Assembly: GCA_025059775.1 (NCBI GenBank)
Contig: JANXCW010000019.1
Location: 1-32,408, forward strand
Direction of reading: 5' to 3'
Source of the DNA: Armatimonadota bacterium
GTDB taxonomy: Bacteria; Sysuimicrobiota; Sysuimicrobiia; Sysuimicrobiales; Sysuimicrobiaceae
DNA length: 32,408 bases
Shown: positions 22,289 through 30,353 of the stretch, piece after piece
Layout: every line of letters begins with the position of its first letter
Numbering within the stretch: the stretch's first letter is position 1
Notes under the pieces: generated by a model
Databases searched by the model: none
Seen by the model: only the letters and a program-made list of their open reading frames with translations
What the model was told of the DNA's origin: nothing
Program-made: the position numbers and the translations under genes

Positions 22289-23344
22289 ATGAGGGCGGCG
22301 CAGATGGTGGAGCATCGTAAGCCGCTGGTGGTCCAGGAGGTTGCGGATCCGCGTCCCGGACCGCAGGACGCCGTGCTCCGGGTGGAGGCGTGCGGGATCT
22401 GCCGCAGCGACTGGCACGCGTGGATGGGAGATTGGACGTGGATCGGCTTCCGACCTCAACTCCCCCTCACGCTGGGGCATGAGCTGGCGGGAGAGGTGGT
22501 GGAGGTCGGCTCGGAGGTGCGGCGGACGAAGGTGGGGGAACGGGTGACGGTTCCCTTCCACCTCGGCTGCTCGTACTGCCCCTATTGCCTCAGCGGACGG
22601 CCGAACCTCTGCGACAACCTGCAGATGGTAGGATTTTCCTTCGACGGAGGCTATGCCCAGTATGTCCGCATCCCCAACGCGGACTTCAATCTCATCCGGC
22701 TACCGGACGCGGTGGACTTCGTGGCCGCGGCCGCCCTGGGATGCCGGTACATGACCGCCTACCACGCGGTGCTGCACCGGGGTCGGGTGCAGGCGGGGGA
22801 GTGGGTAGTGGTGCACGGGGTTGGGGGAGTGGGGCTGAGCGCGGTGCAGATCGCGAATGCCGCAGGCGCCCGGGTGGTGGCCGTGGACGTGGACGAGGAG
22901 AAGCTGGCGCGGGCCCGCCAGGAGGGCGCGGTTGCCACCGTGAATGCTCGCAAGGAGAACGTGCCGGAGGCGGTCAAACAGATCACGGGCGGGGGGGCAC
23001 ACCTCTCCGTGGACGCCCTGGGGATCCGGGAGACCATCCAGAATTCCATCTTCAGCCTGCGCAAGGGAGGTCGCCACGTGCAGGTGGGGCTCACCACGCA
23101 GGCTGAACAAGGGGTGGTGTCCCTCCCCACGGACATGATGGTGGGGATGGAGCTGGAGTTCTACGGGAGCGTGGGGAACCCCCACCCCCAGTACGCGGGC
23201 CTGCTAGGCCTCGTGGAGCAGGGCAAGCTGAATCCGAGAAGCCTGGTGGGGCGGACGGTTTCCCTGGAGGAGGTGAACGAGGTCCTGCAGGCCATGACGG
23301 AGTTCCGCACCCTGGGGTTCACGGTGATCACGCGGTTCCAGTAA
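22289..23344 (+). CDS. Zinc-dependent medium-chain alcohol dehydrogenase
   Basis: 351 residues, oxidises alcohols (or reduces aldehydes) with NAD(P). Catalytic zinc ligands Cys38 in CGICRSDWH, His64-Glu65 in LGHE and Cys152 in ALGCRYMTAYHA. The structural zinc site is complete: Cys94, Cys97, Cys100 and Cys108 in CSYCPYCLSGRPNLC. The coenzyme fold shows GVGGVG at 177-182 and the acidic VAVDVDEEKL, which favours NAD over NADP. It resembles general zinc ADHs of the ADH6/AdhP type; the substrate cannot be told. ATG at 22289, with GGGAGG 8 bp upstream. It stands before a branched-chain amino acid transporter, but 117 bp separate them and a metabolic link is not evident. Confidence 0.93.
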   Translation: MRAAQMVEHRKPLVVQEVADPRPGPQDAVLRVEACGICRSDWHAWMGDWTWIGFRPQLPLTLGHELAGEVVEVGSEVRRTKVGERVTVPFHLGCSYCPYCLSGRPNLCDNLQMVGFSFDGGYAQYVRIPNADFNLIRLPDAVDFVAAAALGCRYMTAYHAVLHRGRVQAGEWVVVHGVGGVGLSAVQIANAAGARVVAVDVDEEKLARARQEGAVATVNARKENVPEAVKQITGGGAHLSVDALGIRETIQNSIFSLRKGGRHVQVGLTTQAEQGVVSLPTDMMVGMELEFYGSVGNPHPQYAGLLGLVEQGKLNPRSLVGRTVSLEEVNEVLQAMTEFRTLGFTVITRFQ

Positions 23345-23461
23345 GGGCAAAAGCAACAAGCACAAGGCTTCGGAGAGGAGGTGGGAGACGGTTCGCGAAG
23401 GAAAACGAGCGTCGCTGTGGATTCTTGGGGAATCAGAAGAAATCTAGAGGGGGTGGTCGGA

Positions 23462-24691
23462 ATGCGATCTCGGAAACTGTGGTGGACTGGTCTAGTTCTG
23501 GCTATCGCGGGATGCCTTGCCCTGGGGGTCGCGTCGGGATGGACGGCTCCTCGGAAGGAAGCCATTCTCGTGGGCGTTGCCTTCGCGCTCTCCGGGCCAC
23601 TCGCTCCTATCACCAACGCCACCATCGGGCCCGTGTACGACATGTGGGTGAAGGAGGTGAACGCTCGGGGAGGGATCCAGGTCTCGGAGTTCGGCCGGCG
23701 TCTTCCCATCCGGTTCATCAAGTACGACGACAAGTCCGACCTGGGGACCGCCACCCGGCTTCTGGAGAAGCTGATCCTGGAGGACCGGGTGGACATCGTC
23801 TTCCCGCCCATCAGCACGGGATTCCTATACGCGGCAGCCCCCATCGCGAATAAGTACCGGAAGGTCCTCATCGGAGGTCCCGGGGGAGCGGCCAAGCTGG
23901 AAGAGATCATGCCGAACCTGCCCTACTTCTTCCAGGTCCTGAACTACTCCCGCAGCCAGATGCCGGTTCTGGCCGCCGTTTTGAAGGAGCTCGGGCTTCG
24001 CACGGTGGCCGTCGTCCACCACGAGGATCTGCACGGGGTGGAGTATAAGGACGTGGCCCTCCCGGAGTTCCGGAAGGCGGGATTGCAGGTGGCCTTCGTG
24101 AAGAGCTTCCCCATGGACATCAAGGACGCCACCCCGCTGCTGAAGGAAGCCACTGCGGCAAAGGCGGATGCCTTTGTAGCGTTCGCGTACCCCGATCAGG
24201 GGTTCCTGATGGTCCGTCAGGCCATGGAGCTGGATGCGAACTTCAAGGCCATGTACATCTCCGTAGGCGTGAACCTCAGTGCCTTCCGGAATGCCTTTGG
24301 CGTGGACGTGGCGGAAGGGATGATGGGGAGCGGTGCGTGGAGCCCGAAAAGCGGTCCGGGTGCCCGCCGCTTCGTCGAGTTGTACAAGAAGCACTTCAAC
24401 ACGGAGCCGCCGGACTGGTGGGGCCAGCTGTACTACTACGCTTCCCTGGAGCACCTGCAGCAGGCCATTGAGGCCGCGGGAACCCTCGACAACCCCCGGA
24501 TCCGGGAGGTTCTGGCCACGCGGACCTTCAACACTGTGGTCGGGCCCTTCAAGTACGATCGGGATCGGCAGTTCCGAGGGCACCTGGGGCAGATCGGGCA
24601 GTGGCAGAAGGGAATCTTCGAGGTGGTGGATCCGGGCAGGAACCGGACGGCCAAACCCATTCTGAAGCCGGCGTGGCCGAAGAAGCGCTAA
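23462..24691 (+). CDS. Branched-chain amino acid-type ABC transporter substrate-binding protein
   Basis: 409 residues. Signal peptide (KLWWTGLVLAIAGCLALGVASG), then a Peripla_BP_6 (LivJ/LivK-like) bilobal domain: ILVGVAFALSGPLAPITNATIGPVYDMWVKEVNARGGI, IRFIKYDDKSD, RVDIVFPPISTGF, then LGLRTVAVVHHEDLHG and AFVAFAYPDQG. A Cys in IAGC might act as lipobox, but the following context (ALGV) is not clearly lipoprotein. Ligand is unknown; Liv-type systems also carry amides, urea or aromatic acids. The ATG at 23462 is used because the signal peptide begins here. The other four transporter genes follow on the same strand. Confidence 0.92.
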   Translation: MRSRKLWWTGLVLAIAGCLALGVASGWTAPRKEAILVGVAFALSGPLAPITNATIGPVYDMWVKEVNARGGIQVSEFGRRLPIRFIKYDDKSDLGTATRLLEKLILEDRVDIVFPPISTGFLYAAAPIANKYRKVLIGGPGGAAKLEEIMPNLPYFFQVLNYSRSQMPVLAAVLKELGLRTVAVVHHEDLHGVEYKDVALPEFRKAGLQVAFVKSFPMDIKDATPLLKEATAAKADAFVAFAYPDQGFLMVRQAMELDANFKAMYISVGVNLSAFRNAFGVDVAEGMMGSGAWSPKSGPGARRFVELYKKHFNTEPPDWWGQLYYYASLEHLQQAIEAAGTLDNPRIREVLATRTFNTVVGPFKYDRDRQFRGHLGQIGQWQKGIFEVVDPGRNRTAKPILKPAWPKKR

Positions 24692-24729
24692 GCGCCACCG
24701 GTATCGCGGCGGTTTTCAGGACGTCTCGG

Positions 24730-24768
24730 AGGGCGGGGCCGGCCTCGAGCCGATGCCGGCCCCGCCCT
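24730..24768 (+). terminator. Strong hairpin between binding-protein and permease genes
   Basis: A perfect 14-bp stem, arms 24730-24743 (AGGGCGGGGCCGGC) and 24755-24768, with an 11-base loop. Only TTCCT follows, so it probably gives partial termination or 3' protection, letting the binding protein be made in excess over the membrane parts. Confidence 0.65.
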
Positions 24769-24800
24769 TCCTGTGAAGAGAGCTCCCTTGAGCGCGGGAC

Positions 24801-25673
24801 ATGGATCTGAATCGGGTTCTTGATATCGTCTTCGGCGGGATCATGCTGGGCGGGATCTACGGCCTCGTGTCCCTGGGGCTGAACCTCCAGTACGGCGTGG
24901 CCCGGGTGCTGAACGTGGCCCACGGGGAGTTCACCACACTCGGCGCCTTCCTCACATGGTGGCTGTACGTCGCCGCGGGGATGAGCCCCTTCGTGGGGTT
25001 GGTGACCTCCCTGTTGCTGAGCTTCGGCCTGGGGTGGATCCTGTATCGGTTGATCTTCGCACGACTCCAGCGGCACGTGCGGTCCCTGGAGGCCTTCGAA
25101 GCCGCATGCATGCTTACCTCCTTCGGGATCCTCTTCGCGATTCAGAACCTCATCATCCTGACATGGGGGGCGGACGTACGCAGCTATTCGTACCTGCCCG
25201 GCGCGGTGCGGTTGGGGGAACTGGTGCTTCCGGTGAACCGGATCCTTATCTTCGGGGTCTCCGTGGGGCTTGGAGGACTCTTCTACGCCCTGTTGAAATG
25301 GACGCGAACCGGAAAAGCCATCCGAGCCGCGGCCCAGGATCGGTCCGGAGCGGCCAGCGTGGGCGTGGACGTGCAGAATGTCCTGGGCATCTGCTTTGCC
25401 CTGGGCACAGGGGCCGCGGGCGCGGCGGGTTCCCTCATCAGCATCACCTACAGCATCCATCCCGTCATGGGCTTCGAGTACACGGTGATCGCCATCATCG
25501 TGGTGGTGCTGGGAGGGCTGGGGAACATCCCCGGCAGCCTGCTCGGAGGGATCCTGCTGGGGGTGGTGGGAACCGCGGTCACCTACTGGCAGCCGGGGCT
25601 CGCGGTGGTGGCCTACTACCTCTTCTTCGTGGTCCTGCTATGGTGGAGACCAAGGGGCTTGCTGGCAGCTTAG
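24801..25673 (+). CDS. livH: ABC transporter permease, LivH type
   Basis: 290 residues, about eight membrane segments. Start LNRVLDIVFGGIMLGGIYGLVSLGLNLQYGVARVLNVAHGEF is the hallmark of LivH permeases. The C-terminal MGFEYTVIAIIVVVLGGLGNIPGSLLGGILLG contains the coupling helix region that contacts the ATPases. ATG at 24801, with only a weak ribosome binding site. It overlaps the next permease gene by 34 bp. The gene name is given by family; substrate remains unknown. Confidence 0.93.
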   Translation: MDLNRVLDIVFGGIMLGGIYGLVSLGLNLQYGVARVLNVAHGEFTTLGAFLTWWLYVAAGMSPFVGLVTSLLLSFGLGWILYRLIFARLQRHVRSLEAFEAACMLTSFGILFAIQNLIILTWGADVRSYSYLPGAVRLGELVLPVNRILIFGVSVGLGGLFYALLKWTRTGKAIRAAAQDRSGAASVGVDVQNVLGICFALGTGAAGAAGSLISITYSIHPVMGFEYTVIAIIVVVLGGLGNIPGSLLGGILLGVVGTAVTYWQPGLAVVAYYLFFVVLLWWRPRGLLAA

Positions 25674-26623
25674 TACGGAGCGGCCTGGCCCTCCGGAGAG
25701 CAGGGCTGGCCCTCCTGGCGGTGGGACTGGTGGGTGCTCCCCTGTACCTGCCTGCCTACACCCTGGTGTTCCTGGGCAATCTGGGCATGTATGTGGTGCT
25801 GACGGTGAGCTGGATCCTGTTCGCGGGCTCCACGGGCTACGTCTCCCTGGCCTCCGCGGTGTTCTTCGGGATCGGGGTATACGCCGCGGTCCTGTGGCGC
25901 ACCGCCCTGGGATTCTGGGTGGCCGCCCTGCTGGGGGGCCTGCTCAGCGCCGCGGTGGCGGCGGGCATGGGCGTGGTCACCCTGCGGTTGCGGGGGGCGT
26001 ACTTCAGCATGTTCACGTTGGGGGCGGTGGAGCTGGCCACCTCCGCCACCCGGTGGGGGGAGGCGCACTTCTTCGGTCGGGTGGGACGCATCGTGCTGCC
26101 CGTGGGGCAGGAGACCATCTACTACGCCATGCTGGCGCTGGTGGCGCTGCTGTTTGCCACCTGGGAGCTGGTTCAGCGGTCGAAGCTGGGAATGGCCCTG
26201 CGGTGCATCGGAGAGGACGAGGAGGCTGCGGCGCACATCGGGATCCCCACCACATGGGTCAAGGTGGCGGGCTTCTGCTTGAGCGCGGTCTTCATGGGGT
26301 GTGCCGGGGCCATCATGGCCACCCGCTGGACGTACGTGGACCCCCGCATCGCCTTCAACCTGCAGCTCTCCTTCATCCCCGTGCTCATCGCGGTGTTCAG
26401 CGGGAGCCGGCGTCCGTACGGGGCGGCCCTGGGAGCCCTCCTCTTCGTGGCGCTGGAGGACTTCCTGATCACCCGCCTGCCCTATCACTACATGTTGCTG
26501 TTCGGCCTCGTGATGGTGGCGGTCATGCTGTACAGCCCCGGAGGGGTCACGGTGCTCGCGGGACGGTGGTGGGAGCAGGTCCTGGCGTGGAGCCGACAGG
26601 ATCGGACCGGGTCCCCGAGGTGA
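25640..26623 (+). CDS. livM: ABC transporter permease, LivM type
   Basis: 327 residues with about nine hydrophobic segments. The LivM signature GSTGYVSLASAVFFGIGVYAAVL follows the first helices, and SKLGMALRCIGEDEEAAAHIGI is the conserved cytoplasmic loop of LivM permeases. The C-terminal part RWTYVDPRIAFNLQLSFIPVLIAVFSGSRRPYGAALGALLF aligns with the family. The ATG at 25640 lies inside the end of livH; the overlap of 34 bp means coupled translation. The stop is 2 bp before the livG ATG. Confidence 0.92.
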   Translation: MVETKGLAGSLVRSGLALRRAGLALLAVGLVGAPLYLPAYTLVFLGNLGMYVVLTVSWILFAGSTGYVSLASAVFFGIGVYAAVLWRTALGFWVAALLGGLLSAAVAAGMGVVTLRLRGAYFSMFTLGAVELATSATRWGEAHFFGRVGRIVLPVGQETIYYAMLALVALLFATWELVQRSKLGMALRCIGEDEEAAAHIGIPTTWVKVAGFCLSAVFMGCAGAIMATRWTYVDPRIAFNLQLSFIPVLIAVFSGSRRPYGAALGALLFVALEDFLITRLPYHYMLLFGLVMVAVMLYSPGGVTVLAGRWWEQVLAWSRQDRTGSPR

Positions 26624-26625
26624 CC

Positions 26626-27357
26626 ATGGCCTTCCTGGAGGGACAAAACCTCGTCAAGCGGTTCGGGGGTCTGGTGGCCCTGGCGGGGGTTTCCTTCGCG
26701 GTGGAGGAGGGAGAGGTGGTGGGGATCATCGGCCCGAACGGGGCCGGGAAGACCACCCTGTTTAACGTGGTGACCGGGACGGTGCGCGCGGACCACGGAC
26801 GCCTGTGGTTTCAGGGGCGGCCCCTGCTGGGGCTCGGGCCCGATGAGATCTACCGGCGGGGGATCGCCCGGACCTTCCAGACCGTTCGGGTCTTCCGCGG
26901 GATGACGGTGTTCGAGAACGTGCTGGCGGGTGCGTGGTTCGGCCCGGAGTCGGGGCGGACACGGGCTGAAGCGGAACGTCACGCGTGGTGGGCCCTAGAG
27001 ATGGTAGGATTGAAGGACCTGGCAGGAGCGGTTGCCGGGGATCTCCAGATCGTCTACCAGAAACGGGTGGAGCTGGCGAGGGCCCTCGCGGGAAAGCCCC
27101 GGGTGCTCCTGCTGGACGAGCTCATGGCAGGCCTCACCGCCCGGGAGGTGGAGGAGGCTGTGAGCCTCCTCCGCCGGTTGCAGGGGCAGGGCATGACCGT
27201 GGTCCTCATCGAGCACGTGCTCCGGGCGGTAATGCGGGCGTGTGACCGGGTCCTGGTCCTGCACCAGGGGCGGAAGATCGCGGAAGGACGACCGGAGGAG
27301 GTGGTGCGCCACCCCGAGGTCGTGGAGGTCTATCTTGGAAGCGGGGCGCGTGCGTGA
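26626..27357 (+). CDS. livG: ABC transporter ATPase, LivG type
   Basis: 243 residues. Walker A GPNGAGKT at 36-43, Q-loop Gln85 in ARTFQTVRVF, Walker B LLLDE at 161-165, switch His197 in LIEHV. The signature (LSGGQ) is replaced by LQIVYQKRVELARAL at 140 onwards; the flanking KRVELARAL is normal. Some LivG relatives have loose signatures, and ATP hydrolysis at one composite site may be reduced. ATG at 26626 follows the livM stop by two bases with GAGG before it. The stop overlaps livF start (GTGATG). It forms the ATPase pair with LivF. Confidence 0.93.
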   Translation: MAFLEGQNLVKRFGGLVALAGVSFAVEEGEVVGIIGPNGAGKTTLFNVVTGTVRADHGRLWFQGRPLLGLGPDEIYRRGIARTFQTVRVFRGMTVFENVLAGAWFGPESGRTRAEAERHAWWALEMVGLKDLAGAVAGDLQIVYQKRVELARALAGKPRVLLLDELMAGLTAREVEEAVSLLRRLQGQGMTVVLIEHVLRAVMRACDRVLVLHQGRKIAEGRPEEVVRHPEVVEVYLGSGARA

Positions 27358-28061
27358 TGCTGGACGTGGAGCGCGTGTGCGCGGGGTACGGGAAGGTACA
27401 GGTGGTGTGGGAGGTGTCCGTTCGGGTGGACGAGGGAGAGGTGGTGGCCGTCCTCGGCCCCAACGGCGCGGGAAAGACAACCCTCCTGAATGCCATCACG
27501 GGACACCTCCGTCCCACGGCGGGCCGGATCGCATTCCGGGGGGAGCCCATTACGGGACGGGAACCGCACCGGATCGCGGAGATGGGAATCGCGTATGTGC
27601 CGCAGGGGGGTGGTCTGTTCCCGGACATGACGGTGCTGGAGAACCTGGAGCTGGGGGCGTTTTCCCCTGCCGCGTGGAAGGCCCGGCGGGATCGCCTGGA
27701 GTGGGTGTTCCAGCTGTTCCCCGTGCTGAAGGATCGCCGGCGGCAACTGGTGCGTAGCCTCAGCGGAGGAGAGCGACAGATGACGGCCATCGCCCGTGCC
27801 CTCATGGCGCGCCCGCGGCTGCTCATCCTGGATGAGGTCTCCTGGGGACTCGCGCCTCGGGTGGTGGCCGAGGTGTTTCAGCTGGTGCGGCAGCTGCGGG
27901 CAAGCGGCGTGACTGTGCTGTTGGTGGAGCAGAGCGTCCAGCAGGCCCTGGAGACCGCGGACCGGGCATACGTCATGGAGAACGGGCGGATCGTCCTGGA
28001 GGGAACCCGGGAGGAACTTCTGGATAGCGAGCTGATCCGAACCGCCTACCTCGGCCTATAG
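27357..28061 (+). CDS. livF: ABC transporter ATPase, LivF type
   Basis: 234 residues. Walker A GPNGAGKT at 34-41, canonical signature LSGGERQMTAIARAL, Walker B LLILDEVSWGLAP, switch His replaced by Gln in LLVEQSVQQAL, which is the normal LivF form. Start ATG at 27357 (TGATG overlap with livG); the GTG three bases upstream is also possible. Its intact signature contrasts with the altered one in LivG. Last gene of the transporter unit. Confidence 0.95.
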   Translation: MLDVERVCAGYGKVQVVWEVSVRVDEGEVVAVLGPNGAGKTTLLNAITGHLRPTAGRIAFRGEPITGREPHRIAEMGIAYVPQGGGLFPDMTVLENLELGAFSPAAWKARRDRLEWVFQLFPVLKDRRRQLVRSLSGGERQMTAIARALMARPRLLILDEVSWGLAPRVVAEVFQLVRQLRASGVTVLLVEQSVQQALETADRAYVMENGRIVLEGTREELLDSELIRTAYLGL

Positions 28062-28082
28062 CTCGGAGCTCTCTCCTTCCCG

Positions 28083-28091
28083 TGCTACACT
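28083..28091 (+). promoter_or_regulatory. Extended -10 promoter (TGCTACACT) at the start of the copper cluster
   Basis: TG-N-TACACT ends 11 bp before the ATG at 28103. Transcription would start within a few bases of the start codon. It gives the copper genes a promoter separate from the transporter operon. Confidence 0.4.
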
Positions 28092-28102
28092 GTCCCCGGA
28101 GT

Positions 28103-28480
28103 ATGTGGGGACGGAGCCTCTGGGTACTCGTGGTGAGCCTGTTGGTGCTCCCGCCCCTATGGGACCCCCATGGCCACGACCCCTACCACGCCCACGTGGT
28201 CCTTGGTGGGGATCCCGGAACCCGACACCAGGCCCTCCACCACCATCTCCACGGTCCGCACCTCCCGGCTTCCCACGCGCATGAACCTATGGTGGTGAGC
28301 CTCCGCGCCTTTGAACCTGCTCCTGGCGCGGTGCTCCATCTCCTGGGCGGTGTCGGGACCGCGGTGGCCTCTCCGAAGATTCCGGTCCCTGCATCTTCCC
28401 GATCCCACAGGAACCGGAATTTCCTGGCGGTCTACGAGACATTCCGGAGCCCGCCCGACCCACCTCCCAGGAGCAGCTGA
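28103..28480 (+). CDS. His-rich exported protein, putative metal-binding
   Basis: 125 residues from the ATG at 28103. A hydrophobic signal segment (LWVLVVSLLVLPPLW) is followed by about 45 residues holding 12 His, in clusters such as DPHGHDPYHAH, HHHLHGPH and SHAHEP, then a hydrophobic stretch (GAVLHLLGGVGTAVA) and a C-terminus YETFRSPPDPPPRSS. No enzyme motif. Small proteins of this kind, often next to copper or zinc genes, are thought to sequester metal outside the cytoplasm. The ribosome binding site is poor, in agreement with a very short leader. The Sco1 gene follows 36 bp downstream on the same strand. Confidence 0.65.
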   Translation: MWGRSLWVLVVSLLVLPPLWDPHGHDPYHAHVVLGGDPGTRHQALHHHLHGPHLPASHAHEPMVVSLRAFEPAPGAVLHLLGGVGTAVASPKIPVPASSRSHRNRNFLAVYETFRSPPDPPPRSS

Positions 28481-28516
28481 ATCGCCCGGAGCAGTCCGTT
28501 TTCGGGAGGGGATTGG

Positions 28517-29128
28517 ATGGCGCGCGGTGTGGTGCCGTTGGTAGCGTGCCTGGCGGTGGCGGCGTGTCAGGGCCCGCCGCGGTTCCGGGCAGAGGTGGTG
28601 GATCCGCCCCGACCCGTGCCGGACCTCGTGGCCCGCGACCACCGGGGCAGGGTGTTCCGCACCGCGGAACAACGGGGGTACGTGGTGGTGTACTTCTTCG
28701 GGTACACCCACTGCCCGGACGTCTGCCCGGGCACGCTGGCTAAGTGGAAGCGGGCGCAGGAGAAGCTGGGGGAGGATGCCCGGAGGATCCGGTGGGTGTT
28801 CGTGACCGTGGATCCCGAGCGGGACACTGCCCGGAAGGTGGCGGAGTACCTGGGCCTGTTTAGCCCGGACTTCCTCGGGCTGGTGGGCACCGAGGAGTCC
28901 CTTCGACCCTTTTACCGGGCCTTCGGGGTTTTGTACGAGAAAGTGCCTCAACCTGGAAGCGCCGTGGGGTATCTGGTAGGGCACACCGCCTTCGTGCCCG
29001 TGGTGGACGTACTGGGGCGGTGGCGGCTGCGGTTCAACTTCGGAACCTCCGTGGACGACTACGTCCACGACCTCCGGTTGCTCCTGGGGGAAGCGGGACA
29101 GACCCGACGAGGAGGTGTTGAACGATGA
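28517..29128 (+). CDS. Sco1/SenC/PrrC-type copper chaperone
   Basis: 203 residues, thioredoxin-fold protein that delivers copper (or reduces Cys ligands) during assembly of the CuA site of cytochrome oxidase. Lipobox AVAAC (Cys17) anchors it outside the membrane. Copper ligands are Cys66 and Cys70 in THCPDVCP and His156 in VGHTAFV, all present. Family landmarks VVYFFGYTHCPDVCPGTL and VFVTVDPERDT are clear. The ATG at 28517 has GGGAGG upstream. The stop overlaps the next start (ATGA), coupling it with the PCuAC chaperone. Confidence 0.95.
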   Translation: MARGVVPLVACLAVAACQGPPRFRAEVVDPPRPVPDLVARDHRGRVFRTAEQRGYVVVYFFGYTHCPDVCPGTLAKWKRAQEKLGEDARRIRWVFVTVDPERDTARKVAEYLGLFSPDFLGLVGTEESLRPFYRAFGVLYEKVPQPGSAVGYLVGHTAFVPVVDVLGRWRLRFNFGTSVDDYVHDLRLLLGEAGQTRRGGVER

Positions 29129-29568
29129 GGACGGTGGCGGTTCTCGTAGCTCTCGGGCTGGCCGTGGGTCTGGCACAGGCCCAGCAGACGCCGGTGGAGA
29201 TCAAGAACCCGTGGGCGCGCCCTGGAAATCGTGGAGGCAACAGCGCGGTCTATCTGGAGATCCGCAACCACCAGCCGCACCCGGACCGCCTGGTAGCCGC
29301 AGGCACCGATGTGGCGGAGGCGGTGGAGCTGCACGAGACCCGCACGGAAGGCGGCATGCACCGGATGCAGAGGGTAGGGTCCATCGAGGTCCCCGCCAAC
29401 GGCCAGGTGGCATTGCGACCGGGAGGATTGCACGTGATGCTCATCCGGCTGAACACCGACTTGCGGGTGGGTGACCGGTTCCCGCTGATCCTGCGGTTCG
29501 AGCGGGCGGGCCGGATCATCGCGGAAGTGGTGGTGCGCGAGCAGTCGGCCGGGGGGGAACACCGGTGA
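29125..29568 (+). CDS. PCuAC-type periplasmic copper chaperone
   Basis: 147 residues. Signal peptide to about AQAQ20; then the PCuAC (DUF461) cupredoxin-like domain. The metal motif H-X10-M-X21-H-X-M is exact: His70, Met81, His103 and Met105 (ELHETRTEGG, RMQRV, GGLHVML). Such proteins bind Cu(I) and pass it to CuA with Sco proteins. Thus genes 28517 and 29125 form the known Sco/PCuAC pair. The C-terminus shares GTGA with the next start. Confidence 0.95.
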   Translation: MRTVAVLVALGLAVGLAQAQQTPVEIKNPWARPGNRGGNSAVYLEIRNHQPHPDRLVAAGTDVAEAVELHETRTEGGMHRMQRVGSIEVPANGQVALRPGGLHVMLIRLNTDLRVGDRFPLILRFERAGRIIAEVVVREQSAGGEHR

Positions 29569-30353
29569 ACGTCAAGAGCCGTCCCCCCAGCTGGCCCCTG
29601 GCGCTGCTGGCCGCGGCGGGGTTTTTGCTGAGCGGGTACCTGTGGTTCGCCACCGGCGGAGTGGAGCTACCGCTCTGCCCCGCCGGTGGCGGCTGCCAGG
29701 TGGTGCAGAGCAGCCCCTACGCATACCTCTTCGGTGTGCCGCTTCCTGTCTACGGGCTGGTGTACTACGGGACCCTCCTGGTGCTCTCGGGATGGGGCAC
29801 AGATCCCGCGCTTCGGTGGCAGCTCGCGCGCCTCGTCTCCGCCGCGGGGTCCGCGGCCTCTGTGGTGTTTCTAGGCGTGCAGCGCTTCGTGTTGCAGACT
29901 TTCTGCCCTCTGTGCGTGCTGTCCGCCCTCCTGTCCTTCGCCCTCTTCGGCCTGAGCTGGTGGTACGGCCAGCAGGGGCTGCGCTGGCCGCAACCGGCGG
30001 TGGCGGCGGTGGCGGTGCTGGCCTTCGTGCTGGGCGGCTACGCGGTCTCCGAGCGGCAGAGGGCGGCCGGTACATACGCGGAGGGACTCGCCAAGCACCT
30101 GGCCCGCACGGGAGCTGTGTTCTACGGAGCTTACTGGTGCCCGCACTGCGCGGAGCAGAAGCGCCTGTTCGGAACCGCGGCCCGTTACCTCCCCTACGTG
30201 GAGTGCGATCCCCGCTCGCCGGAGGGAAATCCCCGGGCGTGTGAGACCGCGGGGGTGCGTGCCTACCCTACCTGGGTCATCCAGGGCCGCCGGTACGAGG
30301 GGGTCCTCACCCTGGAGGAACTGGCGAGGCGATCGGGGTATCCGCCGCCGTGA
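29565..30353 (+). CDS. VKOR-DsbA-like fusion, disulphide exchange membrane protein
   Basis: 262 residues. Residues 12-135 are a vitamin K epoxide reductase-type four-helix membrane domain with the loop pair Cys38/Cys44 (LCPAGGGCQVV) and the active CPLC at 114-117. After a fifth membrane segment (about 144-160) comes a truncated thioredoxin-like domain with CPHC at 192-195 (YWCPHCAEQKRLF) and the cis-Pro loop AYPTWVIQG. VKOR homologues take electrons from a Trx-like partner and pass them to quinone, here in one polypeptide. It likely keeps Cys in the copper chaperones in the proper state. GTG start at 29565 and the end both overlap neighbours. Confidence 0.9.
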   Translation: MNVKSRPPSWPLALLAAAGFLLSGYLWFATGGVELPLCPAGGGCQVVQSSPYAYLFGVPLPVYGLVYYGTLLVLSGWGTDPALRWQLARLVSAAGSAASVVFLGVQRFVLQTFCPLCVLSALLSFALFGLSWWYGQQGLRWPQPAVAAVAVLAFVLGGYAVSERQRAAGTYAEGLAKHLARTGAVFYGAYWCPHCAEQKRLFGTAARYLPYVECDPRSPEGNPRACETAGVRAYPTWVIQGRRYEGVLTLEELARRSGYPPP

